Part shown: positions 54,901 through 62,560 of the stretch, piece after piece
How positions within the stretch are numbered: the stretch's first letter is position 1
Layout of the letters: every line of letters starts with the position of its first letter
NCBI GenBank assembly: GCA_022494885.1
Contig: JAGVSM010001275.1
Location: 1 to 64,000, forward strand
DNA from: Micrasema longulum
Lineage: Eukaryota > Arthropoda > Insecta > Trichoptera > Brachycentridae
Direction: 5' to 3'
Length of the DNA: 64,000 nucleotides
The notes under the pieces: generated by a model
The model's database searches: none
What the model saw: the letters and a program-made list of their open reading frames with translations, nothing else
What the model was told of the DNA's origin: nothing
Translations under genes and position numbers: made by a program

Positions 54901-57900
54901 TGTAAACTGTACTTTTTTTTTCTTTTCTTCTCTTTTGGGCTATAACTGTTTTTCTATTTCTTCAATATTATTTTTATTTATAGGAAACATATTAGAAAAC
55001 CATATTTGCTTCAACAAATCGGTTTCTTAGAACAGGCATTTGCCCATATAGGAACCGATTGCAACACAAGGCATACTAATATTTCTGACATTTTTGTAAC
55101 AATGTATGTATAAACTAATAAATAAATAGTAATTGATCCCTAGTACCTATCATGTTATGCACGAATGCAGGCTGTTAGGCCCTTTCGACAACAATAACAA
55201 CAACAACAAACCATCACGCCGTTTCCCCGTAGGGGGGGGCAGAGAGGATAGAACGCCATAACACTCTATCTTGGCATACAGACCTCGCTTCCTCTACATT
55301 CATACATCTTCTTATGCACGCACGCCGATTATTCCTACTTTTGACATGTCCGTCTTCAAGTATTTGATGGACTTGATCGTGCCATGTCGTTCTCGGTCTT
55401 CCTCGTTTTCTGCATCCATCAACATTTGCATCGTAGATCCTTTTAGCCGTTCTTTCGCTGTCCGTTCGCTCTACATGTCCATACCAACGCAGCACCCCTT
55501 TCTTGATTCTGTCAATAATGCATGTCTCAGCCTTACACACTTCACGGATCTCGACATTTGTACACCAATCATACATCGTTTTACCACACATTCGCCTGAG
55601 GGACCGCATTTCGACAGCATTCAACCTACTTTCATCATTATTTTTCCAATTCCATACTTCGCTCCCATACATTAGAGTTGGAACTAGAACTCCGTTGTGA
55701 ACTGCTAGTTTAGCCTCCTGCGATAAACATTTGTTTGCCAGAGTAGATTTTAGTGCACCGTTCACCCCGTTCCCGGCACTCACCCTCCTTTCAATATCTT
55801 TATCGGCCTTTCCGTCCCTAGTAAACATGCTTCCCAGGTACACAAATTCTTCTACCTGATTCAGAATATCTCCGTTCACGCTGATCTCACATTTAGTTAT
55901 ATTTTCATCCCTTTCAAAAACCATCACTTTCGATTTATCAACATTCATAAGCAAATCGCTTTTCTTGCATACCTCGTAGACTTTTGTAGCTAAGAATTGA
56001 AGGTCTTCTTTGCTGCTAGCAAGAAGCACGGCATCATCCGCATACAGAAGACAGTTAACAGTTATACCATTCATTTTTTGCTCCCATTCTTAAATCTTTC
56101 AGTTCTTTCATACAGTTATCGATGTATATGTTGAACAACCATGGTGAAATTACACATCCCTGTTTGACTCCTTTCGGAATATTAAACCACGATGTGAATG
56201 ACCCATTCACCTTCACACATGCTGTGCTGTCCTTATACAGTGATGCAATAGCCCTTGTCAGGTTACCATTTACTCCATACTCCGATAAAACCTTCCACAA
56301 TTTCTCTCTGTCAACTCTATCAAATGCCTTTTAAATACGGTGCAAGACTAGGTTACTTGATAGAGAGAGCTCGGCCGTCCCAAGGACCACGTCATCTTTT
56401 GCTTTGGTCATCCGGGGCCCATAAATCACTCCCGCGTCGAGAAACAATAACTCCATCGCTTTTCAATCTGTAAAGTCGGTACTCGTCAACCCGTGTGACC
56501 TACGACAGTGAATTTACTTCATGTTCTAGTGCCTGTACTGCGCTTTGTGTTTGAAATGAATTAATAAACATATTTAAAATATAACCAGACGTGTTATAAT
56601 ACTTGCCGTCTCGCAATCGTCACGCGTTTGTCAGAAAGATCGAGTAATTTTGTTTACCATTTTAACGGCTCAAGATATAAGTGACTGGACTGAACTGGAC
56701 ACATCACCACGGTACGGCGCCGCGCCGTGGTGATGTGTTTAGACTCTTAGAGCCTTTTAAAACGTAAAATCGAATCATCAGAAAACACGAAAGAGTGAAT
56801 TTTTGGATGAGATTAAAAATAATAAAGGGTATTAGAAGCAAATTTCCACCAAAAACGGAAAGTTAGTTACTGATGTCAAAATAAAAACCTACCTACTTAA
56901 ATAATAGCGTAATTCAAAACCATCTCTAAATCTTGCAAAAACAGATTTTAATTATACTACTTGACGCTGCAAACTGAGTATTCTCCGTTGAGTTGGTGAA
57001 GCATAATTACAAATCTCACAATTCTTATTTCAACGTTCCATAGTTGCATTTTGGATCACATTAAACGTAAAACATATTTAAAAAAATATTCCATACTATT
57101 TTTGACTCTCAACCAAGGTTTGAAGTTTTTTATATGTCTGAACATTTTGTTAATAATATATATTTATAAAATAATTTTTATTTTATTTAAGATACAACTT
57201 GATCACATTACAAATTCGAACACGTTTTGAAACTACCGAAACGCAAAAAGTTTACACTCCGCGGAACTGATTCCGTTGAGCGCCTGGCTAATTTTGACGA
57301 AAACAATGGCTCATTAAAACAATGCTACCCATTTATTACAAAACAAAGTGCGACTCGCGCCCTTAGGTGCTTATTTAATAAGGTTTAATGCACAATATAC
57401 AATTTAATTGGACTGATTTTCTTACTTAAATACGAAATGACGACCGGTTTAGAGCAAACAATTGATCTTTTGGAAAACTTCAAGCTCAAACAGGGTTGAG
57501 GGCCAAAGGTAGAATCAAATATTTTTTTCATTCCGAGTAATCTAAAAGGCAACTTTTTAGACCCCTTTAATTTCACCCTAATGAAGAATGATACCAATGC
57601 TAACTTACACTACTACTATTACTACTACTACCATCACGCCATTTCCCCGTAGGGGTAGGCAGAGAGAATGGACCGCCACACACGTTTATCCTGGAATACA
57701 TTCCGAGCTTCTTCCACATTCATACATCTTATCATACATGCCCTTCGGTTTTGCCTGTTTTCGACATGCCCAGACTTAAGTTTTTGGTTTATCTGATCAT
57801 GCCACGTCTTCCTCGGTCGACCTCGTCTCAGGTTACCGTTAATTTTCCCCATATAAACTCGTTTTACCATTCTATCGTCGTCCATTCGTTCTACGTGACC

Positions 57901-60900
57901 AAGCGATCTCAGAGACCCTTTCTTAATCTTATCAATTATACTTGACTCAGATTTACACTCTCGCCTGATTTCATCATTCGTAACCCTGTCATACGTTGAT
58001 TTCCCAGACATAAGGTGTTGACCTCGCTCTTTCATGACATTGGTCGTAGGGAGTCAGAAAAGTTGATGCATGCCACGGATTGGAGAACCTTAATGGATGT
58101 CAAAGATAAAATATAAAAAATAAGGAATAATTAAAAAAATATATAAATTTATAGATGACAACCATGAAGTTTCGCATAAATAAATTGTCTATGTTTTTAT
58201 GAATGTATGTATGTGTATGCGCATGGGTGTATGTACGTGTGTGTGTATGTACATGTGTATATAAATATGTGTGTATATATGTGTATGTCTGTATGTATAT
58301 GTATCAAAATGTGTATACGAATAAGTTTACATTTTATTTGTCTGTGCTCTATGTTAATTTGTTAACTATTATAATATATTAAAATGTAATTGCCTAGCTC
58401 GGAACGGGGTATGTACCCTTGTTAGCTGGGCAAAGTGAACATGGAATTGTATTTTGATAAAGAGTGTGAATAAATAAATAAGAGATCGCATTTCAACCGC
58501 GTTCACTCGGCTTTCATCCTTCCTCTGCCAGTCTCATGTTTCACTTCCATACTTGTGTTAGGACTAAAACTTCGTTGTGCGCTGTCAGTTTAGTTTCGAT
58601 CGGCATATCGGGTTGTGGTCCCGTGGCTAGTGTCTCGGACTCACAGACCAAAGGTCCGTGGTTCGAATCCCACTCTACCCCAACTTAATTCCCATTTTTT
58701 AATAGTGAGTTATTTACAACTCGTTGAAAATGGCCCTCAAAATTAAATATTCGGGTAAATGTATCCTCTCGCACATGTATCCTCTCCCTCGTAAATGTAT
58801 CCTCACGCACATGTATCCTCTCCCTCATTCATTCACGCATACACACATTCACATGAATACAAACGTCACACAAATAAAATTACTAAACTTCTTTTCTTAT
58901 ATATTATGTTTATTTATTTATTTATTGTGGATAACTTATATAGCGCCATTTTCGTAATAAAATACCTCAAGGGCGCTTTACATGGTGATTCTACTGTTAA
59001 GTTAATTTAATTGAAGCTTTAAATTTGTAATTTAATTAAAATAATTTATTTTGTTGTCACGTGCTACGGATTTATTCAAATGATTTAGAGAACAAGTGGG
59101 TTTTAAGTTTTTTTCGAAACATCACTTCACTTTCACAGCCTCGCACCTCTGCTGGGAGAGCATTCCATGCCATAGGGGCCTACGACCGCAAATGCGCGTT
59201 CACTAAATTTAGTGCGCTGTTTGCGTAGAGGTAAAATAACTTTTCCTCTCGCCGTAGACGTAGCTGATCTAAGCGTTAGACGCCTGTCAGCTAGTTCATC
59301 TGGAATGCATAGTTCCCTTAGATATTCCGAGCCGAGTTGTGCAGTGACTTATACGTAAGCCAACAGAGTTTGTATTCGACCCTCTATGGAAAACGTAGCC
59401 AGTGTAGTTCCCGAAGTAGTGGAGTGATATGACTGAACTTAGAGATTCCGAAAATAAGTCTCGCTGCGGCATTCAATACAGATTGTAGGCGAGTCATTTT
59501 GTTCATTGGTAGACCTGCATAGATACCATTACAATAATCGACTCTAGACACTACAAACGCATTTATTAATTGACGGGCGGCATCAACCGGCAAATTTTGC
59601 GTATGCATTTAATTTGTCTCAGCTGGTAGAAGCATGAACTTATCGTTCTACTAATTTGAGCGTCAAGAGATAGGTCAGAATTGAGTAAAACTCCCAGTAG
59701 TTTAACGGTGGGTAGAACGGCACTCCCTACATTGGGTAGAGCCGTATCCTGGATCAAATTCTGTCGTCTGGCTGAAGCCACCCACAGTTGTTCCAGTTTT
59801 TGATGGGTTTAATGTTAGTCTGTTTTCAGCCATCCAGATTCCTATTTTCTTGATGCATCCATCAATTAAATTGACAAGCACACTTCTCTCGCCTGGTTTG
59901 CAATAAAAATAAATCTGCGTATCATCTGCATAGCAGTGCGACCACAATCCACATTCTTTGATAATGTTCTCTATATCTTTAGTGTAAGGAGATAGAGAAG
60001 TGGTCCGAGTACTGACCCTTGAGGCACTCCTGTAGACACCCGAAAGTTGGTTGAGCTTTTACCCTGGAACACGACTGCATATTCTCTTTTATTAAGATAT
60101 GAACTAAACCACATATGTGCCTGATCACGGATACCATAAGTTTTCTCCAGACGTTCAAGCAAAATATTATGGTCTACAGTATCAAATGCAGCACTCATGT
60201 CCAGAAGAGCCATCAACACCAGATTACCAGAGTCCACCGACGTTATAATGTCAGACAATACTCTTATCACTCCCGTCTCCGTGGAATGAAAACGTCGGTA
60301 TGCCGATTGCCTTACCGAAAATAAAGAATTCCGCTCGATATAGTTAACGAGCCTGTGTGAAACTATTTTTTCTAGTATTTTTGATACGATGGGAAGATTT
60401 GAAATAGGGCGAAAACTGGAAAGATCTTCCACATCTAGTTAGGAATTTTTTTAAAGTGGAGTTACATTTGCTTTTTTTATGGCTCTCGGAACAATGCTGC
60501 GCTCCATGGATGTATTAAATAAATCTGTTAAAAATGGAGCTAATACGTTAATGCATTTTTTCAAAAGCCATGTTGGCATCGGATCTAATATACATTGTTT
60601 GTTGGGTAATGCTGCAACAATTTTTTTAACCTCATTTATAGACGTTGGTTCAAATTTACTGAATTTTTGAAGGGCATTATCTAAAATTACAGGTTTTTTC
60701 GCTGAACTACACGCCAGTCTGATTTTTTCGACTTTATTTGTAAAAAAGTCAGCAAAATCAGTGGCAGTAGCGCTTGTGTTAGATGTCTCTGCTATACAGT
60801 CACCACGAACAGATTGAAGGCTTCGCCAGAGTTGTTGGAGACTTTTTCTGTTCAGTGATTTTTGTACACCAGAAACTAGATTTTATTTCTTTTATAAATG

Positions 60901-62153
60901 TCCTATAAGAGGCTTGCATATCTAACCATATTGATCGGTCCAAAGTTGACAGTGTGTTTCTGTATTTGCGTTCTAGACGTCTTAGCTCTTTTTTTTTGAG
61001 TCGACAATTTTCGTCAAACCATGCATCAGATTTCCTTTTTCGAATAGTTTTCGTAGTAAATGGTGCATGTTTGTCTATCAGGTTAGATAGTACCTCATTG
61101 TACAAACCAACCAATTGATCGACGTCGTTTGAGCGACGGTCAATGTCCGGACCAATCAACGATGTCAGAAGTTTGGATTTAAAATGTTCTAAATTTAATT
61201 TTCTCCATGGCCTTGATGCGAGTGTTTTGTAAGTTGGTGTTGGTTTTTGGATATTAATTTTACAGTGCACTAATCTGTGGTCTGAAAGTCCGATGTCTGT
61301 TACAAAAACTGTGATTTTTTTATCACAATTCCGTCGTATTATAACATCAAGTGTACCTCCCGCATCATGTGTAGGGGTATTTACTTCTTGTGAACAATCG
61401 AAATCACTTAAAAGTGCATTAAAACGAACAGATTCTGAATCCGTCTTGCGGTCGAAACGAATGTTCAGATCTCCAGTTACGTATGTTACTTCTGTACGTG
61501 TCATGTGTCATTATATTTACAGTGGATTTTTTTAATTGGCTTTAGTATTGTTAAGATTTTTCTAATTATTTTGTTTATGTAATAGCTGTAAAAATCCCAA
61601 ATAAAATGAAATAAATAAATAAATCATAAGAACGCAAATATTTCTTTAAAAAAAATAATATATATTAGCAATTACTGTGCTTAGAGCTCCGTTCATTTTG
61701 TCACCCGCATTCACTCTCCTTTCAACATTTTTTTCTACTCTTCCATCTCTTGAAAACATGCTTCCCAGATACACAAATTCTTCTACTTGTTCAAGACATT
61801 CGTTGTTCAATGCTTACTTACAAATCGTATGTATTTCATGTACCCTAGTTAAACTTCCCAATAAAATAAAAATATGTGTGAAATTATCGACTCTGAATAC
61901 GTACTCGTGGGTTGGCAAGTAGTTTTAAAATTTGACAGAACATAACACATACAATTATTAATAATTTCAGCTCCAGCATTCCAGTGTCGCAAGTTCGAGG
62001 TTTACGACCCATGTCCAGGTTACTGCACCGATGAACGCTGCAACAAGCTTCCACTCCTCGCGTGTTCTTCGATCAGGATTCTCGTCAACATCTGCACACC
62101 GCAGTGTAGTTGTATTCCTGGCTTCTGCAGAAACGACAACGGAGACTGTGTTG
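42065..62153 (+). CDS. Secreted mucin-like multi-TIL serine protease inhibitor, five exons seen, 3' end off window
   Basis: Five plus-strand exons (42065-42963 with coding from 42090, 48075-48266, 49341-49523, 52053-52229, 61971-62153) join through GT-AG introns that are all phase 1. The 19-residue signal peptide (MGKMLPLLLIALLSNFVNG) precedes a Thr/Pro-rich stretch with eleven 18-residue repeats, likely O-glycosylated. Then come four TIL domains, one per exon; the first three have the canonical ten cysteines. TIL proteins usually inhibit extracellular serine proteases through the loop between Cys5 and Cys6; here that loop is 3, 4, 5 and 10 residues long in order. The fourth domain ends before its last Cys, so the gene continues to the right. 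Mucin-type peritrophic or cuticular roles are possible; target proteases cannot be named from sequence. Confidence 0.9.
42185..42780 (+). repeat. 54-bp coding minisatellite, 11 units
   Basis: Unit starts ctttcccgacagctccgccg and continues acagagacaaggacaacttc. Neighbouring units are almost identical, with acgcgtaccgata / gcgcgtaccggta alternatives distributed along the array, a pattern expected from repeat expansion and gene conversion. Confidence 0.95.
43497..43540. repeat. Perfect 14-bp inverted repeat
   Basis: atactccctcatgt (43497-43510) and its exact reverse complement (43527-43540) with a 16-base loop, in intron 1 of the TIL gene. Surrounding 43010-43735 has no recognised element. Confidence 0.8.
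43738..43998 (-). mobile_element. tRNA-derived SINE, family 1, minus copy
   Basis: Reverse complement begins gcctcgtggcgtagtggtca with B box ggttcgattcccgaca, followed by the same body and short ATG-like tail as 37222-37468. Confidence 0.9.
44262..44450 (-). repeat. Dispersed unit fragment
   Basis: Reverse orientation: ataacagaggggaaaaac, atggaagtctaggcatttac, ggtttaagtggccactttac. Confidence 0.75.
44530..45229 (+). repeat. AT-rich 16-bp minisatellite, left part
   Basis: Degenerate repeats of ttattaaaataacctg/ ttattaaaataacatg type. The units are partly self-complementary (gttat...ataac). Continues at 47759-48065 after the piggyBac insertion. Confidence 0.9.
45655..46010 (-). repeat. Dispersed unit inside piggyBac
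   Basis: Reverse orientation: gttgcaatagagagggaaaa, atggaagtctaggcatttac, then the head (caactcttccatctgttgac) and ending caatattttgagtatgtcca. It therefore inserted or spread after piggyBac. Confidence 0.8.
46358..46610 (+). pseudogene. piggyBac transposase N-terminus remnant
   Basis: ATG at 46358 opens MITDSESDKEIIVPRRETRR, LSSSTYSESELDNNDIFLSD, SDNN-stop (46490-46492), continuing in frame after the stop as KYDSYEDHEIEEAFSEVFLD, QSRADIPHLRF before a stop at 46610. The acidic, Ser/Asp/Glu-rich start is typical of piggyBac transposases. Nothing of the catalytic core follows, so about 500 residues are deleted. Confidence 0.7.
47759..48065 (+). repeat. AT-rich minisatellite, right part
   Basis: Same repeat as 44530-45229, running to about 10-15 bases from the acceptor of TIL exon 1. 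Confidence 0.88.
48075..48266 (+). CDS. TIL domain exon 1
   Basis: 192 bases, phase 1 at both ends, acceptor cttacattccag, donor gtgagt. Ten cysteines in TIL order: VICPDNE, SECDNN, SCQKSC, IACRPTCTPGCVCVRG, GRCVKPKNCG. The Cys5-Cys6 loop is RPT, the shortest of the four. GC content is much higher than in the flanking AT-rich minisatellite, which reaches to within about 15 bases of the acceptor. Confidence 0.95.
48270..48900. other. Intron 2 of the TIL gene, nothing firm
   Basis: AT-rich. 48345-48400 (cattactccgcccgtgacgt) resembles 47270-47300 inside piggyBac (cattaatccgcgtgtgacgt), which may mean a further piggyBac-related scrap. Confidence 0.35.
48905..49335 (+). mobile_element. RTE-like LINE fragment abutting TIL exon 2
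   Basis: Frames: YPTxDMLKICTFFASSEIEM (decayed YADD region), KELIDRIDAVSSDLGLSMNM, SKTRLVVIDQANKI, LERVNNLIYLGD and TMRRLVKISKNHRITINTKK. It stops within about 25 bases of the splice acceptor at 49340. Confidence 0.8.
49341..49523 (+). CDS. TIL domain exon 2
   Basis: 183 bases, phase 1 at both ends, acceptor cgaattttag, donor gtaagt. Residues FEICSQPNQELSDCVSPCEE, then ESCATLGQDIVCNFLLCNEG, CACKAGFVRN, QCVLPKECG. Ten canonical cysteines; Cys5-Cys6 loop NFLL. An open frame runs into the exon from an upstream retrotransposon fragment, but the acceptor and phase show where the exon really starts. Confidence 0.94.
49562..50010 (-). mobile_element. RTE-like LINE, 5'-truncated, 12-bp target duplication
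   Basis: tgttttggtatt at 49550-49561 and 50011-50022. Reverse-strand frames: KKFLHKLSVTQRAMERRMLG, ISLKDRKTNTWIRARTKITD, GHIARITDSRWTKK, then RSVGRPQTRWSDDIRRVAGS and TRDG-stop. (ATG)n tail at 49562-49580. Same family as 9607-10449, and the tail lies 38 bases after the TIL exon 2 donor. Confidence 0.92.
50215..51047 (+). mobile_element. LINE family A copy
   Basis: NCLLYADDAALLASSKEDLQ, MNVDKTKAMVFERDENITKC, GEFVYPGSMFTRDGKAEKDI, RMCGKTMYNRCTNVEIRG, then a deletion/frameshift at about 50750, GVLLWFGHVERMDSERTAKR, GCRKRGRSRTTWHDQVHQIL. Ends ggtgaaacggcgtgatggtt. 5' truncated at RT. Confidence 0.9.
51400..51530 (+). mobile_element. tRNA-derived SINE, family 3, decayed
   Basis: gtggtcccgtagctagtgtc head with a disrupted B box, then ctctaccacaacttggttct. 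Better copy at 58613-58720. Confidence 0.65.
51597..51745 (+). mobile_element. tRNA-derived SINE, family 2
   Basis: gcctctttggtgaagtggtt, aagacgcctgaatcac, B box-like gggttctaatcctggtgaga, body ending attcaccacaaaccaagtc. Copy of 39836-40013. Confidence 0.75.
52053..52229 (+). CDS. TIL domain exon 3
   Basis: 177 bases, phase 1 at both ends, acceptor gtttggttttag, donor gtaagt. Residues CGPNEEFDPCHYSCPPETCS, KCVSPSGCRPACKCKTNF, GQCVDIRECR. Ten cysteines in TIL order; Cys5-Cys6 loop VSPSG. Confidence 0.94.
52230..53220. other. Intron 4 of the TIL gene, first part, no gene recognised
   Basis: AT-rich to 52800. 52800-53150 is C-richer with a broken frame (KFVIPLNFGLYKADS, PAFHVWNSLVL) that may be old LINE sequence; family not identified. 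Confidence 0.35.
53225..53583 (+). mobile_element. LINE family F-like C-terminus, left part
   Basis: RNDLVIPLARTAVFQKPFLY, NGPKLCNLIPCFWKSDKPSV, LTDIGSKESENLLRIVI-stop, then a 3' UTR with tgtatatatatgtatatgta microsatellite. The microsatellite resumes at 54829 after the LTR candidate. Confidence 0.8.
53584..54828 (+). mobile_element. Candidate solo LTR
   Basis: Starts TGTAACGTT and ends CCGTTACA, i.e. TG...CA with a 7-bp perfect inverted terminus (TGTAACG/CGTTACA). Both sides are the same TATG microsatellite with atat at each junction, consistent with a 4-bp duplication. 1245 bp without gag or pol. A primer-site-like gtcgcccaactgggacc near 54779 is unexplained. The 77-residue frame at 54211 is not recognised. 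Confidence 0.5.
54829..55145 (+). mobile_element. LINE family F-like 3' UTR, right part
   Basis: Resumes atatgtatgtatgtgtatat, then AT-rich sequence, ending aactaataaataaatag near 55130. No coding. Confidence 0.5.
55190..56335 (-). mobile_element. LINE family A, longest C-terminal copy
   Basis: (CAA)n tail at 55190-55210. Reverse-strand frames: LWKVLSEYGVNGNLTRAIAS, KGVKQGCVISPWLFNIYIDN, a one-base frameshift near 56075, then one open frame of 286 codons: NCLLYADDAVLLASSKEDLQ, EEFVYLGSMFTRDGKADKDI, RRMCGKTMYDWCTNVEIREV, LRWYGHVERTDSERTAKRIY, GCRKRGRPRTTWHDQVHQIL, ending YGETA-stop. Broken at 56335 within AFDRV. The best preserved family A C-terminus here. Confidence 0.93.
56336..56698. other. 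GC-moderate stretch, no gene recognised
   Basis: 56340-56620 is less AT-rich than its surroundings and has a poly-A signal-like aataaaca at 56563. Could be the edge of an LTR or an old gene fragment; no motif seen. Confidence 0.3.
56699..56738. repeat. Perfect GC-rich hairpin, 14-bp arms
   Basis: acacatcaccacgg (56699-56712) and its exact reverse complement (56725-56738), loop tacggcgccgcg with its own ggcgcc palindrome. In otherwise AT-rich intron DNA. Confidence 0.9.
56740..57369. other. No gene seen
   Basis: AT-rich intron sequence of the TIL gene. Confidence 0.4.
57370..57530 (+). repeat. Copy of the 16605-16765 repeat
   Basis: ttatttaataaggt, ttggactgattttcttactt and gaaaacttcaagct are shared. 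Confidence 0.6.
57600..58608 (-). mobile_element. LINE family B, interrupted by a family F tail
   Basis: 3' end with (TAC)n at 57608-57630. Reverse-strand frame 58011-57634: GKSTYDRVTNDEIRRECKSE, SLRSLGHVERMDDDRMVKRV, NLRRGRPRKTWHDQINQKLK, FQDKRVWRSILSAYPYGEMA. It resumes at 58483-58608 (gatcgcatttcaaccgcgtt and beyond) after the insertion. Confidence 0.9.
58013..58482 (+). mobile_element. LINE family F 3' end, inserted in LINE B
   Basis: KVLTSLFHDIGRRESEKLMH, DWRTLMDVKDKI-stop at 58114-58116, a UTR with tgtatgtatgtgtatgcgca-type microsatellite, ending gtgaataaataaataag. Comparison with the intact LINE B at 19818-19850 shows loss of about six target bases. Confidence 0.88.
58613..58720 (+). 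mobile_element. tRNA-derived SINE, family 3
   Basis: A box-like gtggtcccgtggctagtgtc, B box gtggttcgaatcccac, then tctaccccaacttaattccc. The first and last bases do not pair as a tRNA acceptor stem, so this is not a tRNA gene. Confidence 0.8.
58905..61510 (-). mobile_element. CR1/L2-like LINE, about 2.6 kb with endonuclease and RT
   Basis: Reverse strand, in order: endonuclease (61504-60800) with GDLNIRFDRK, TPTHDAGGTLDVIIRRN and GLSDHRLVHCK, i.e. APE motifs; RT with SSFRPISNLPIVSKILEKIV, LLDMSAAFDTVDHNILLERL and STGVPQGSVLGPLLY; CYADDTQIYF (59940-59910); thumb LTLNPSKT and VKLLGVLLNSDLSLDAQI; C-terminus RLQSVLNAAARLIFGISKFS, LRELHWLRF. The 3' UTR carries gcgcccttgaggtattttat and ends in (AAAT)n at 58905-58925. 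At least four frameshifts. The most complete retroelement in the window; 5' end missing within the endonuclease. Confidence 0.93.
61662..61820 (-). mobile_element. LINE family B fragment
   Basis: Reverse strand: NNECLEQVEEFVYLGSMFSR, DGRVEKNVERRVNAGD, KMNGALSTVI. Truncated on both sides; 150 bases before TIL exon 4. Confidence 0.8.
61971..62153 (+). CDS. TIL domain exon 4, with unusual cysteine layout
   Basis: 183 bases, phase 1 at both ends, acceptor aataatttcag, donor gtaagt. Residues PAFQCRKFEVYDPCPGYC, DERCNK, LLACSSIRILVNICTPQCSC, IPGFCRNDNGDCV. Compared with the other three domains it has an extra Cys in GFCRN (the others have GYIRN, GFVRN, NFKRN), a ten-residue Cys5-Cys6 loop, and its donor falls before the usual tenth Cys, which should be in the next exon. 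A retroelement tail begins about six bases past the donor. Confidence 0.88.
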
Positions 62154-62159
62154 GTAAGT

Positions 62160-62560
62160 TCGCAAATTTGACCACATAACCGAGTATCGCACGCAACTAC
62201 ACTGGCTCAGTATCAGGCATATAAAAAACATTCACATTCTATCACTTTTTCACAATATTTTAAATAATCCCACTTCGCCTGTTTATCTGAGAGAGCTCAT
62301 CCAACTTCTTTCACAACACGGACTATCTCTTCGTTCTTGTAACGAGAGAACCCTTTTAATACCCTGTGATCGCTCTAATTTTCTTGCCTCCTCTTTCACA
62401 GTAGTAGCCGCTCGATTGTGGAATAATCTACCCACTAATGTTAGAGACACCCCTTCTTTATTCACATTTAAGTCAAGATTGAAATGTCCCTATCTAAATA
62501 TTTAAATTGTTCCTTTATCCTTCTTCTTTCCTTCCGTTTCAAATAAATAAATAAGTTGAA
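62160..62560 (+). mobile_element. LINE family E C-terminus
   Basis: RKFDHITEYRTQLHWLS, then RSNFLASSFTVVAARLWNNL, PTNVRDTPSLFTFKSRLKCP, YLNI-stop (about 62504), UTR ending tttcaaataaataaataag. Starts about six bases past the donor of TIL exon 4. The minus-strand 60-residue frame is a shadow. Confidence 0.85.
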
